DNA of 64,000 nt from Streptococcus devriesei DSM 19639. GTDB taxonomy: Bacteria > Bacillota > Bacilli > Lactobacillales > Streptococcaceae. The notes beneath the pieces are model-generated. The model was not told where the DNA came from and did no database searches. It saw nothing but the letters and a program-made list of their open reading frames with translations. Numbering within the stretch: the first letter of the stretch is position 1; every line of letters begins with the position of its first letter. Below, piece after piece: positions 36,845 through 45,729 of this stretch. The stretch is from the NCBI RefSeq assembly GCF_000423725.1, contig NZ_AUIN01000020.1, positions 32,660-96,659 of the forward strand, given 5' to 3'. The translations under genes and the position numbers were made by a program.

Positions 36845-37924
36845 TCAGGATTTACTGGCTTTTAAACTTGGCTTTACCTCACTTATCAAACTGGCAGTCA
36901 TCCGCCTGGGTCCGCGAATATTGGTAACGCCGAGTTCTTTCAGCCGCTCAATGGGAAAGTCGCTGTCATCATATTTTTTAAGTAACTCCAATTTCATGTA
37001 CTTTCTGTCTGAATGGGGCTCTTCAATACCTGCTTCGAGCACACGGCAGGCATAGCGAAGCGCGCGTGTCGGCGCTGTAATGTAAACAAAAAGGTAATCT
37101 CCTGTCTGGATACTGGCTTTTTGCGGCCAGGTATTGATTTTATGCGCCGCAAATTCAGCATCAATGTCATAATACTTGAGATTTGCCGGAATAATCCAAA
37201 AATCAGGGCCAGCCGGATTTCCCAGATTTTTCCCGCTGACCAGAGCTCTGCTCTTATCCACCAGAGAAAACAGCAGCTCATCGGTCACAGTGCCGTCCAA
37301 AACAACCGAAATCCAAGATTTCTTATTCATGTGATAGGAAGGATAAATTCCCGGAAGATCAAGAAGACCTGCCAGATCATAAGGCTCGGCCTTGAGATTG
37401 ATGATCTCTACTTCCTGCTTGAGCTTCTCTTGTTCCCACACTTCTTTTCCCAGGTCCAGCTTGCCGCGCTCAATAGCCATGATGAGCCCGTACCATTTAC
37501 GGTTAAGAGGATAACGGTAAGAAGAAAAGGAGGGATATTTTTTAAAGGGGTGATCATATTGATCCCCGTAAAGCTGCTCAAGCCTTTGAGCTAAGCGGTT
37601 GGTCTGCTCCTCTATAAATGGCAGAGCTTCAAAGCAAGCATCTGCTAGTTTTCCTAAAATCTCAGCATAAGCTTCTCTGACCTGACCGACAAAGGTACCC
37701 GTTTGGCGCTCTACCCGCAGAGCCAGGTAATCATCTCCAGTATCCCTATCAAGCACACGGCCGGACACCAATCCTTCAGCAGAAATTATTATCAGCGCCT
37801 CAAAATCACCGTTCATGAAGCTTTCTTTGTAGAGATAACCGTCTCCTTCTTTTGAAAATCCATAGGGAAGAAGCTTGTCAAACAGCACACGTTTCTTCTT
37901 AAAAAAATCTGATTCAAGAGACAT
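36845..37924 (-). CDS. MmcQ/YjbR-like protein with C-terminal EVE/PUA-like domain
   Basis: A 359-aa cytoplasmic protein from ATG 37924 (GGAAAGGA upstream). The N-terminal part begins SLESDFFKKKRVLFDKLLPYGF and contains an acidic patch with LALRVERQTGTFVGQV. The middle part, HPFKKYPSFSSYRYPLNRKWYGLIMAI, is the MmcQ/YjbR signature (YPFNRKWYGLIM-like) and WISVVLDGTVTDELLFSLVDKSR continues it. From about 255 on there is an EVE-like fold (FWIIPANLKYYDIDAEFAAHKINTWP, then GDYLFVYITAPTRALRYACRVLEAG). EVE domains bind modified nucleobases. The fusion is unusual; no function can be stated. Confidence 0.72.
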   Translation of the reverse strand: MSLESDFFKKKRVLFDKLLPYGFSKEGDGYLYKESFMNGDFEALIIISAEGLVSGRVLDRDTGDDYLALRVERQTGTFVGQVREAYAEILGKLADACFEALPFIEEQTNRLAQRLEQLYGDQYDHPFKKYPSFSSYRYPLNRKWYGLIMAIERGKLDLGKEVWEQEKLKQEVEIINLKAEPYDLAGLLDLPGIYPSYHMNKKSWISVVLDGTVTDELLFSLVDKSRALVSGKNLGNPAGPDFWIIPANLKYYDIDAEFAAHKINTWPQKASIQTGDYLFVYITAPTRALRYACRVLEAGIEEPHSDRKYMKLELLKKYDDSDFPIERLKELGVTNIRGPRRMTASLISEVKPSLKASKS

Positions 37925-37960
37925 CCTATTTTCCTTTCCAAGATACACAAGCAAAACAAA

Positions 37961-38785
37961 TTAATTCAATACATAGTCCCTAATCGCCTTAGAAGCGCCG
38001 TTATCGTTGTTAGAGGCTGTTTCTTGGTCGGCCTCGTCTTTGACAGCCTGCGGTGCGTTGCCCATGGCCACTCCCAAACCAGCTAATTTTAACATCGGCA
38101 GATCATTGAAATTATCACCGATTGTCATAGCAGCTGTCAGGGGCACATGATAGTAAGCGGCAATTTCCGTGAGAGCATTTTCTTTGGAGACTGATTTTGA
38201 GATGACCTCTAAGTAGTTAGCCTTAGACAGGTAAAAGGAGGCATCCGCAAATGACAGGGTTTTGAGATGAGCAAGCAGTTCTTTAATGTCATCAGCCTCA
38301 GCAATTAAAAGAAGTTTATGAACGGGTCTTTTGCTGTCTGCCAAAAGCTTATCCAGCTCACCGACAAGCGGCGTTTCTTTGGTAATATCAGCCTCAATCT
38401 CCACCCATTTATTTCTCTTGTCAACAATCCAATCACCGCCCGAATACACATTAAGAGCAATATGAGAAAACTCCCTGCGCACCACATCAACAACCCTTTT
38501 AACATCTGTTTTATCGAGACTGTGTTCCATTAAAGTTTGAAAGTATTCTTGATTTCCCTCAACAATAAGTGCACCGTTATAGCAGGCAAGAGGACTGTCA
38601 TTTAGATGAAGCTCCCGGGCAAGGGGAAACATGCCGTGAGGCGATCTGGCAGAAGCCAGCACAAAAGGAATGTTCTTTGCCTTTAAAGCAGCCACAGCCT
38701 CACTCAGTTCAGAGTCAAGCTGGTGCTTGTCATCTAAAATAGTCCCGTCAATATCACTTAAAATCAATCGAATCGCTTCTGCCAT
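37961..38785 (-). CDS. Cof-type HAD-IIB phosphatase
   Basis: A 274-aa cytoplasmic HAD hydrolase with motif I LILSDIDGTILDD, motif II ASARS, motif III Lys in the cap-to-core return and motif IV GDNFNDLPML. Members dephosphorylate sugar phosphates, FMN or PLP; the substrate is open. It lies 9 bp after the DeoR-type gene, in one transcript with it. Confidence 0.92.
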   Translation of the reverse strand: MAEAIRLILSDIDGTILDDKHQLDSELSEAVAALKAKNIPFVLASARSPHGMFPLARELHLNDSPLACYNGALIVEGNQEYFQTLMEHSLDKTDVKRVVDVVRREFSHIALNVYSGGDWIVDKRNKWVEIEADITKETPLVGELDKLLADSKRPVHKLLLIAEADDIKELLAHLKTLSFADASFYLSKANYLEVISKSVSKENALTEIAAYYHVPLTAAMTIGDNFNDLPMLKLAGLGVAMGNAPQAVKDEADQETASNNDNGASKAIRDYVLN

Positions 38786-38794
38786 AATAACCTC

Positions 38795-39541
38795 CTAAAA
38801 AATAAGTTTCAAATCTTGCGACAGCAGTTTTTGGATAGCTTTTGTCGGTTTCTTATCCGTAATAAAATAATCAAAGTCGTTAATATCAGCCAGCACATAA
38901 CTGGCTTCTTTTTCAAATTTATCTTCCTCGGCCAGCAGTATCTTGGTCTTGGCATTTTTCAAAACCAATTTCTTCAGGTAGGTATCGGCCGCATCTTCAA
39001 AAGACACTTGTCCTTTCTTTAGACCTGCAGCTGCAATGATAGCTGCATCAAAATGAATATCCTTGAGCAGCTCTGCTTCATTTAAAGCATAATAAAAGCG
39101 GTTCTTAGGCTGAAACTGGCCGCCCAGAAGGTGAAAATCAACCGTTTCATGCTGAGCCAGAACAATGGCATTATCCAAAGAATGCGAATAGATGGTCACG
39201 TCCTTATCAATCAGCTGCGCTAAGCGCAGCACCGACGTTGACACATCAAAAAAGTAGAGCTGCCCCGGTGCTATCAGCTGATAAGCCTTTTGAGCTATGG
39301 CATCTTTGCTTTCAGTCAGACGGTGCAGACGCTCTTCAAAAGACAGAACGTTCTGCGATTTCTGCAGGGGCAAAATCCCGCCATGCGTCCGAATAACCTG
39401 CTTATCAGCCGCTAGAAAAGCAAAATCCCGCCGCACCGTATCGCGAGAAACATTCAGCAGCGCACGCGCATCTTTGGAAGACAGTTCTCCTCTTTCTTCA
39501 ACCAGCCTCAGGATTTCCTGCAGTCGTTTTTCCCGGTACAT
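38795..39541 (-). CDS. DeoR/GlpR family transcriptional regulator
   Basis: A 248-aa repressor type: HTH at the N-terminus (RLQEILRLVEERGELSSKDARALLNVSRDTVRRDFAFL), then a DeoR C-terminal sugar-phosphate sensor (FFDVSTSVLRLAQLI, HLLGGQF, AAGLKKGQVSFEDA). ATG 39541 follows AGGAGGGG; the open frame extends to 39586 but that part overlaps the operator. It heads the deoR-HAD-MmcQ unit and probably controls itself through the repeats at 39554-39620. Confidence 0.92.
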   Translation of the reverse strand: MYREKRLQEILRLVEERGELSSKDARALLNVSRDTVRRDFAFLAADKQVIRTHGGILPLQKSQNVLSFEERLHRLTESKDAIAQKAYQLIAPGQLYFFDVSTSVLRLAQLIDKDVTIYSHSLDNAIVLAQHETVDFHLLGGQFQPKNRFYYALNEAELLKDIHFDAAIIAAAGLKKGQVSFEDAADTYLKKLVLKNAKTKILLAEEDKFEKEASYVLADINDFDYFITDKKPTKAIQKLLSQDLKLIF

Positions 39542-39553
39542 AACACCCCTCCT

Positions 39554-39620
39554 TTGCTTAAATCTATTATAACACATTTTAAGCAAGGATAAGTCTTTTT
39601 AAGTTTTTATAAGTTTTTTA
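39554..39620 (-). promoter_or_regulatory. DeoR-type regulator promoter with inverted and phased direct repeats
   Basis: A perfect 9-bp inverted repeat TTGCTTAAA ... TTTAAGCAA (39554-39562 and 39578-39586) brackets the -10 TATAAT (minus strand, near 39567-39572). Upstream of it are three AAGTyTTTwT units starting at 39591, 39601 and 39611, exactly 10 bp apart, i.e. on one face of the helix. These are good candidates for regulator binding sites. Confidence 0.65.
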
Positions 39621-39670
39621 TTTTTAAAACATAATATGGCAACCTCAAAAACCTGTGACAAAGAGAATAT

Positions 39671-39715
39671 AAAAAGCACCCCAAACCTTAGATTTTTAGC
39701 CTAAGGCTTGGAGTG
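39671..39715 (-). terminator. Terminator of the DUF6287 lipoprotein gene
   Basis: Long minus-strand stem (GCACTCCAAGCCTTAG paired with CTAAGGTTTGGGGTGC), then TTTTT. Confidence 0.85.
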
Positions 39716-39785
39716 CAGCTCAAAAGTCTCAGATATTTAATTTTAAGGGACCATATAATCCGACTGGAATAGCCTTAGACAGCTG

Positions 39786-40337
39786 CTATTGACGATAATA
39801 ATAGTCCTCTGCAGGATAGTTGCCATCACTTTGCGTTATCAAAATACGAGGCTTGCTTGAATCTGACTGATCCCCTTGAGGATTTTTAAAACCAATCTTA
39901 AACAAAGCCAAGGCCGCACCCGTATTATTCCCTGCTCTTAAGCTGGCATAAGGAATACCGTTTCTGTTAGCAGAATCTTTAATTCCCTGTAAGGTCATCT
40001 TGCCGTTTACTGTACCGTCAGAAGTAATTTCTAAAGTATCACCTCTGCCGTTTTTCCAAGTGCCAACCAAAGATTGAAAGTTACCGTTATTGATCTCATC
40101 AATATTTAAATCCTTTTGACTGACATCAGTGGAAGCGGCCTCATCAGACGTTTCAGCTTCAGTAACTGCTTCGGACGAACTGCTTGAAGTGGATTGTTTT
40201 TCTGTCTTTTTTTCAGTCTGCTCAGATTTTGCTTGACTGGAAGCTTTCTGCGAAGTCTCTGTCTTATTACTGCGGCAAGCTGACAAAAGCAAAATGGACA
40301 ACAAAGCCAAAAAAATGTTTACTAATTTCTTTTTCAT
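39786..40337 (-). CDS. DUF6287 domain lipoprotein
   Basis: A 183-aa exported lipoprotein: signal peptide MKKKLVNIFLALLSILLL, lipobox LLSAC with Cys at about 21. A Ser/Thr/Glu/Lys-rich low-complexity linker (about 22-75, e.g. QSTSSSSSEAVTEAET) is followed by a C-terminal domain starting DLNIDEINNGNFQSLVGTWKNGRGDTLEI, the DUF6287 module common on streptococcal surface proteins. Function unknown. It is monocistronic, with a terminator at 39671-39715. Confidence 0.9.
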   Translation of the reverse strand: MKKKLVNIFLALLSILLLSACRSNKTETSQKASSQAKSEQTEKKTEKQSTSSSSSEAVTEAETSDEAASTDVSQKDLNIDEINNGNFQSLVGTWKNGRGDTLEITSDGTVNGKMTLQGIKDSANRNGIPYASLRAGNNTGAALALFKIGFKNPQGDQSDSSKPRILITQSDGNYPAEDYYYRQ

Positions 40338-40558
40338 AACAAACTCCTCTCCTTTATAAAAATAGCATACCCTCCTACTTTCCTTTGAGTGACCTCCTTC
40401 CTAAAAATCAGAAATCGAGATAATAGAAGAAATCAAACTCTTCAATCACTTATTTTTATTTCAGACGACTTTAACTACCTCTATTATACTACAGTCTTAG
40501 CAAAATTAGTCAGAATTGCTTGTTTCTTCTTTTATTTCCTATTTTAACTTAATCATAC

Positions 40559-40586
40559 CAAAAACCACAGCTGCTCACCGTGGTTT
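40559..40586 (-). terminator. Terminator of the beta-glucoside PTS operon
   Basis: Minus-strand stem AAACCAC/GTGGTTT followed by TTTTGG, 11 bases after the IIBC stop. The rest of 40338-40558 is AT-rich and contains only a possible -10 (TATAAT complement near 40491) for the lipoprotein gene. Confidence 0.7.
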
Positions 40587-40596
40587 ATTCTGAAGT

Positions 40597-41991
40597 TTAA
40601 ATGTTATTCGCTTTCTTTCCGAGAAAATAGGTTGAAACAAAGCCACCAATAAGTGCTACTATCATAACACTAATTGACACCATTAAGTTGTACTTGGAAC
40701 CGGAAGGATCAATATAAGCTGGCAGTGAAATAAAACCAGGAGTTGAAACTACATATTGTGTCATTCTGAGTAGGCCTGCTAAAAGACCGCCTATTCCTCC
40801 GCCAATAATCGCACCGACCAAAGGATACTTTTGCGGAAAAAGAACACCATATACCGCAGGTTCAGTAATACCGCATAAAGCTGTAATCCCGGCCGACATA
40901 GATACAGATTTCTGATTAACATCTTTGGAAATGAACATTGCTGCAAGAGCTGCACCTCCGACAGCAACGTTTGCGGGTGCCATACCTGTCATAATAAGAG
41001 GATCACTGCCTACTTGAGCCATTAATGCAAATAAAACTGGGTAAGTGGCATTATTCATACCAAAGAATACCATTAAAGGAGTTGTCATCCCAATCACCAT
41101 TACCGCTGGAGCAGGAGCCGCCTTATATAGAGCATAGACACCGTCAGCTAACCAAGTTCCTAAAAGATTTCCAATGGGACCCAAGACAATTAATGTTACC
41201 GGAACTGTCAGTAAAATCGTAATTAAAGGGACGAATATAGTCTTCAAATAGACCGGCATGTGCCTTTCCAGAAATTTATAAACAACTGACATAAACAGCA
41301 CTCCAAGAATAATTGGAAATACTGTAGAATTATAACTTATCTGTGGGACTTTAATTCCGACAAAATTGAGCCCTTTTGCTCCATTAATTGTTGAGTAAAG
41401 AAGAATTGCTCCTAAAAAGGCTCCTAAAAAACCATTTGATTTTAAACGGTTAGCAGCTGAAAAACCAATAAATATTGGCAAGAAATAGAACGTCGCTTGG
41501 TTAATAGCATAAATGATTATATAGGTACCTGATTTATCACTTACACCAAAAAAGTTGGTCAGTACTGTCAAAACTGCACCTGTAAGCCCGCCAGCCACAA
41601 GCACTGGAATAACAGGCGAGAAAGTTCCCCCAATAAAAGACATAATAGTATTTAAATAGTTATGTTTTTCACCGGGTTTCTTTTCTAAGGCTATATCTTC
41701 CCTAGCTGTATCAGCATCTTCCACGTAACCCTTTTCTTTTATTCCGTCCATTTTTTGAATTTCAGCATATACGTTAGGGACATCTTGACCAATAACGATT
41801 TGATGTTCTCCATTTTGTACAACAACAGTGAGAACTCCTGATAATTTAGTAATTGCTGAATTATCAAACTTTGTTTCATCTTTTAGATTTAATCTCAGTC
41901 GTGTCATACAATGACTAACACCCGTAATATTTGATACACCACCACTTAATTTAACAATGTCTTCGGCTAATTTTTTATAATCTTTAGACAT
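40597..41991 (-). CDS. PTS beta-glucoside-type transporter subunit IIBC
   Basis: A 464-aa protein: an N-terminal IIB domain with the phosphorylated Cys28 in GVSHCMTRLRL, then a IIC permease domain of about ten helices with GITEPAVYGVLFP near the end. The glucose/beta-glucoside family IIA domain that often follows is missing, so a IIA from elsewhere must supply phosphate. Two bp downstream of the GH1 gene. Confidence 0.93.
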   Translation of the reverse strand: MSKDYKKLAEDIVKLSGGVSNITGVSHCMTRLRLNLKDETKFDNSAITKLSGVLTVVVQNGEHQIVIGQDVPNVYAEIQKMDGIKEKGYVEDADTAREDIALEKKPGEKHNYLNTIMSFIGGTFSPVIPVLVAGGLTGAVLTVLTNFFGVSDKSGTYIIIYAINQATFYFLPIFIGFSAANRLKSNGFLGAFLGAILLYSTINGAKGLNFVGIKVPQISYNSTVFPIILGVLFMSVVYKFLERHMPVYLKTIFVPLITILLTVPVTLIVLGPIGNLLGTWLADGVYALYKAAPAPAVMVIGMTTPLMVFFGMNNATYPVLFALMAQVGSDPLIMTGMAPANVAVGGAALAAMFISKDVNQKSVSMSAGITALCGITEPAVYGVLFPQKYPLVGAIIGGGIGGLLAGLLRMTQYVVSTPGFISLPAYIDPSGSKYNLMVSISVMIVALIGGFVSTYFLGKKANNI

Positions 41992-41993
41992 AG

Positions 41994-43430
41994 TTAGTTC
42001 CCCCAGTTCTGACCATTTGATTTAATAAGATTTGAATACCAATAATAGGATGCCTTTTTAATTCTGGCCAAATCTCTAAGATCATCATCAGTTCTATTAA
42101 TAAATACCAAGCCATAACGCTTAGCCATACCATTACCTGTCGAAAGCAAATCTGTAAATGACCAAGGATTATAACCAAGGACTTCTACACCATCTTGAAT
42201 TGTCAGTCCAACTTGATAGATTTGGTCTCGTAAAAAGTTAATGCGATAGGCGTCATTCACTTCACCATTTTCGTCCACATCCTCATGTGCACCATAACCG
42301 TTTTCAGTAATAATCATCGGCAATTGGTAGAGATTCCACATATCTCTCAAAACATAGCGCATTGCTACTGGATCAATTTCCCAATCCCAGTCTGTGTATT
42401 CAACGTAGTCATTGTAAACAAGCTTATATTCTCCTGGTACAACCGGAAATTTTAATTGCCCCTTGATGCCATATTTATTAAGTTCATATGCCTGAGGCTG
42501 CTCATCTAATTTTGCTTCAGCTGCCGTGTTTGACCGATAACAATTAATTCCAAAGTAATCAATTCGAGCTTGATTAAAAATTTCTTGATCACCATCGTGA
42601 ATATCAGGGTTAATGCCATGCTCTTTCCAATAATTCTTTATAAAATTACTGTATTTTCTATGTGCATAAAAGTCATTCCAAATTTTTTCAGTAAACTCTT
42701 CAGCATTAAGTCTTGCAATTTGGTCCATCGGATTCCCAGTATTTGAATAAATTGGTACCATCCCGGGAACAGGTCCGATTTTCCCATTTTCCACCATCTC
42801 ATGGCAGGCAATAACAGCTTTGGCATGGCAAAGATTCATGATATGATTAACTTTCCACTGATCCTCAAACCATGTTTCGGGGTATTTGCATGTTCCTAAC
42901 CAATGACCATAAACAATTTGCATGTTTTGTTCATTGATAGACAGCCAGTACTTAACACGGTCACCAAATTCTTTGAAACATGTTCTGGCGTATTGTTCAA
43001 AAGCATCAATAATACCACGTCCATACCAGCCATCATATTCTTCATCAACCCATACCGGAAGGTCATAGTGATAAAGAGTTACAATTGGTTCAATCCCATT
43101 ATTAACAAGTTCATTAATTAAATTATTATAAAAATTGATTCCTTTTTGATTAGGGATTCCTGATTTATCAGGAAAAATACGCGGCCAAGCAATGGAGAAC
43201 CTGTACGATGTAAATCCTGCTTCTTTCATCAATGCGACATCTTCTTTATAGTGATGATAATGATCAGAAGCCACCGAATTGTCAGCAAATGGTTTTTTCG
43301 TTTGTGAATTTAAATCAATCTTTGATACTGCTCTGCCATCTTCATTGACAGCACCTTCAACTTGCCACGCAGCACTTGAAGCACCCCATAAAAAATTTTT
43401 AGGAAATATCGGTTTTTCTTTATAATGCAT
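41994..43430 (-). CDS. 6-phospho-beta-glucosidase (glycoside hydrolase family 1)
   Basis: A 478-aa cytoplasmic enzyme hydrolysing the phosphorylated beta-glucosides brought in by the PTS. The acid/base Glu167 is in LSINEQNMQ and the nucleophile Glu376 in IITENGYGAHED. The substrate-binding N-terminal FLWGASSAAWQVEGA is intact. The acid/base motif is NEQ, a common variant in 6-phospho-beta-glucosidases. It sits between the regulator and the permease. Confidence 0.95.
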   Translation of the reverse strand: MHYKEKPIFPKNFLWGASSAAWQVEGAVNEDGRAVSKIDLNSQTKKPFADNSVASDHYHHYKEDVALMKEAGFTSYRFSIAWPRIFPDKSGIPNQKGINFYNNLINELVNNGIEPIVTLYHYDLPVWVDEEYDGWYGRGIIDAFEQYARTCFKEFGDRVKYWLSINEQNMQIVYGHWLGTCKYPETWFEDQWKVNHIMNLCHAKAVIACHEMVENGKIGPVPGMVPIYSNTGNPMDQIARLNAEEFTEKIWNDFYAHRKYSNFIKNYWKEHGINPDIHDGDQEIFNQARIDYFGINCYRSNTAAEAKLDEQPQAYELNKYGIKGQLKFPVVPGEYKLVYNDYVEYTDWDWEIDPVAMRYVLRDMWNLYQLPMIITENGYGAHEDVDENGEVNDAYRINFLRDQIYQVGLTIQDGVEVLGYNPWSFTDLLSTGNGMAKRYGLVFINRTDDDLRDLARIKKASYYWYSNLIKSNGQNWGN

Positions 43431-43442
43431 ATTATTCCTTTC

Positions 43443-44222
43443 TTACAATAACTGGCTATATTCGCAAATAATTGAGTCTAAGACGTAAGTGATACCATAA
43501 GTGTAGTAAATAATGTCTTTATTATTTTGATTATCCATTGAGGTTAGATGATACACTCTGTCAAATGTGACATTAAATAAAGGATTCCTGCTGTTTGTGA
43601 ATAAAAAAGTAGTTGCTCCACTTGAAAATAAATCATCTTGCAATGTTTCAGCTAAAGCACCTGATATAGAAAAGACCAGAATCAAACAATTTGAATCCAA
43701 TTCACCACTAAATTGACTGAGCTTATTTTGGCTTGCAACGATGGAAATTCTCTTCCCAAAAATGGCCATAGTCTGCTGAAATACTCGAATGCTATTTGCT
43801 ATGGTGCTTGATGCAACTATTATCACTTCATCAGAATGGTGAATGTTATTCACAATCTGTGTTAATTCTCTATTTGAAAGTCTATCTTCCAACTCTGTAA
43901 ACATCAATTTAAGCTGCTCTCTCAATTTAAATAGAAAATCATCTTTACAGTAAAATGTTTTGTAACTTTCAAAACCTTCATCAAATTCCGAAAAATGTTT
44001 TTTCAATTCTTTAAAATTATCATAGCCCAAATGTTGACAAAAGCGTCTTACTGTTGCCCTTGATACATGGTTTTCTTCAGCAACATCAAAAATATTTAAA
44101 TTCCCTATCTGTTGATAGTTGTCAATTAAATAGCGGGAAAGCTGATAATCCACACTTCCTACATCGCTGGAATTGTATAAATTCTGCAAATTATACAGTA
44201 AACTTAAACGTCTGTTTTCCAT
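43443..44222 (-). CDS. MurR/RpiR family regulator of beta-glucoside operon
   Basis: A 259-aa protein: N-terminal RpiR HTH (NIFDVAEENHVSRATVRRFCQHLGYDNFKELK), then a SIS sugar-phosphate-binding domain (VIIVASSTIANSIRVFQQTMAIFGKR, LILVFSISGALAET, TFLFTNSRNPLF). It is the first gene of the unit rpiR-GH1-PTS IIBC with gaps of 12 and 2 bp. It probably senses a phosphorylated sugar. Confidence 0.9.
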   Translation of the reverse strand: MENRRLSLLYNLQNLYNSSDVGSVDYQLSRYLIDNYQQIGNLNIFDVAEENHVSRATVRRFCQHLGYDNFKELKKHFSEFDEGFESYKTFYCKDDFLFKLREQLKLMFTELEDRLSNRELTQIVNNIHHSDEVIIVASSTIANSIRVFQQTMAIFGKRISIVASQNKLSQFSGELDSNCLILVFSISGALAETLQDDLFSSGATTFLFTNSRNPLFNVTFDRVYHLTSMDNQNNKDIIYYTYGITYVLDSIICEYSQLL

Positions 44223-44270
44223 TATCTTCTCCTCGGCCTTGGATTAAGTCTATTTTATATCTTTACAAAC

Positions 44271-44302
44271 AAAAAAGGGGAACAATTATTGTCCCCTAAA
44301 AT
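44271..44302 (-). terminator. Terminator of the 362-aa membrane-protein gene
   Basis: Minus-strand stem GGGGACAA/TTG(T)TCCCC followed by TTTTTTG. The remainder of 44223-44459 shows no gene. Confidence 0.75.
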
Positions 44303-44459
44303 TTGCCTTGATCTTAAAATCAGCATATATCTGACCGCTATCATTTTCTGCATAGCCAAATCGGCTTTTTATTTAAATCATCTGACAGACGGATCAAGCA
44401 TAAAATCATCCCATTATTCGGGAAAAGTACTAAAAATATTTAAAAACTTAGAAAACCAA

Positions 44460-45548
44460 TTATAAAAGATTGTACTCTTGTTTTGTTTTATCAATGCTGT
44501 TCATTAATGAAGGCTGTCTCAATTTTACTTCTTCAAGATTACTGTTTTTTATATTTTCAGAAATTAAATAATGGTACAGCTCATCCTTATAAGGTGAAGT
44601 CAGTTTGTAATTTGGAAATCGGATATTAATGCTGTCTTTAGAGAATCTAGCAAGTTCTTTATTTTCGTCTTCCATCAATCTTACACTATATTTGATTTGA
44701 CATGCGCCATCAACAAGAATGTTGAAACGTAACTGATTAACCCCCTTAGTTAATTTATAGTTTATTGTAAATGTAAATTTACTTTGATTGTAAGGTTTTA
44801 AAAGCTCAATAATGGGAGTTAAAGTTCTATCAACCGGAGAACCTCCTCCTAATTGCCTAATAAATTTCTTTTCCGAGGAAAGGTATGGAATCTCAATATC
44901 ACTTTCAATTTGATTGGTTACTGTATTGAGCAGTTCAATTTTGATAGATTGCCTATAATCTGGTATATCATTAGAAAAATATTTTATTATGTTGTGATTC
45001 GTTAAAACCATAGAAAATATTTTTTCTATATCCCCTCCTTTTAACTTTCCTTGTGTTAAATTTTTTTCAAATATACACTTATCAAGTTTTTTAAGATTAT
45101 TTATATAAATAATCTTTAAGATATATTTTTTAAGAGAGCTTTCCTTATTCCCATTATTAAATACGACAAAATCAATTTTCTGTTTAGGTACGTCAAAACC
45201 ATTTTGCACTACTATATCCTCATAGAAATACTCATTTACAACAATATTCTCAACTATTAAATCTTTAATTATTAAATCATCTTTTTCATTCTGAATTACC
45301 AGCTCATTCTCAATATAATTTCTATACACATCTGAGTTTTGAAAAGATGGTAGTAATTCTCCTTCAAACATTTTAGGAACATTTCGCACATCAATGCTTT
45401 TTATTATTATCTTTTGAAAATGAGGAAGAATAAATTTTTTAAAGACCCAAATAATAATAGTTATTATAATTGAAAATAGCCAAAATAAAATATTTGAAAA
45501 AAGATCTGTCACTAGATCTTTCAGATTAATAATCTCTGCAAAATTCAC
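44460..45548 (-). CDS. Membrane-anchored protein of unrecognised family, paralogue A
   Basis: A 362-aa, AT-rich gene with a GTG start (45548) and GGAG seven bases upstream. An N-terminal amphipathic part is followed by a membrane helix (about 17-40, ILFWLFSIIITIIIWVF), then a basic boundary and a large, mostly beta-strand region. It is paralogous to the next gene upstream: shared IEVRNVP-like motif (IDVRNVP here), YIENELVI, NGFDVP and FNNGNKES, in the same order. No catalytic motif is seen. The gene has its own promoter and terminator. I do not recognise the family. Confidence 0.75.
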   Translation of the reverse strand: MNFAEIINLKDLVTDLFSNILFWLFSIIITIIIWVFKKFILPHFQKIIIKSIDVRNVPKMFEGELLPSFQNSDVYRNYIENELVIQNEKDDLIIKDLIVENIVVNEYFYEDIVVQNGFDVPKQKIDFVVFNNGNKESSLKKYILKIIYINNLKKLDKCIFEKNLTQGKLKGGDIEKIFSMVLTNHNIIKYFSNDIPDYRQSIKIELLNTVTNQIESDIEIPYLSSEKKFIRQLGGGSPVDRTLTPIIELLKPYNQSKFTFTINYKLTKGVNQLRFNILVDGACQIKYSVRLMEDENKELARFSKDSINIRFPNYKLTSPYKDELYHYLISENIKNSNLEEVKLRQPSLMNSIDKTKQEYNLL

Positions 45549-45574
45549 TATGATACTCCAACATTTTTTATTTC

Positions 45575-45583
45575 ATTATAGCA
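45575..45583 (-). promoter_or_regulatory. Extended -10 promoter fused to preceding terminator
   Basis: Minus strand TGCTATAAT lies directly after the U-run of the terminator at 45583-45615. The same arrangement is found before the next paralogue (TGGTATAAT at 46903-46911). Confidence 0.55.
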
Positions 45584-45615
45584 AAAAACAAGCCCAACTT
45601 TGCAGTTAGACTTGC
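45583..45615 (-). terminator. Terminator of the 380-aa membrane-protein gene
   Basis: Minus-strand 11-bp stem CAAGTCTAACT/AGTTGGGCTTG with G-U pairs, then TTTTTT. Between it and the upstream stop (45730) lies a possible 20-codon frame, not called. Confidence 0.8.
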
Positions 45616-45729
45616 TTAAGAGATTTATTTTCACTTTTGACCCTTGAATTTATAAACACCTGAACGCTTGACGATATGGACATTCTTCATCATCAACCTG
45701 TGCAATAAGTGTAATGATACTCAATTTTA

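Noticed and set aside
45631..45693. 20-codon minus-strand frame (MMKNVHIVKRSG...) downstream of the 380-aa gene
   Set aside because: Weak ribosome site, very short, and it lies between a stop codon and a terminator. A degraded C-terminus is possible, but there is no comparison to support it.
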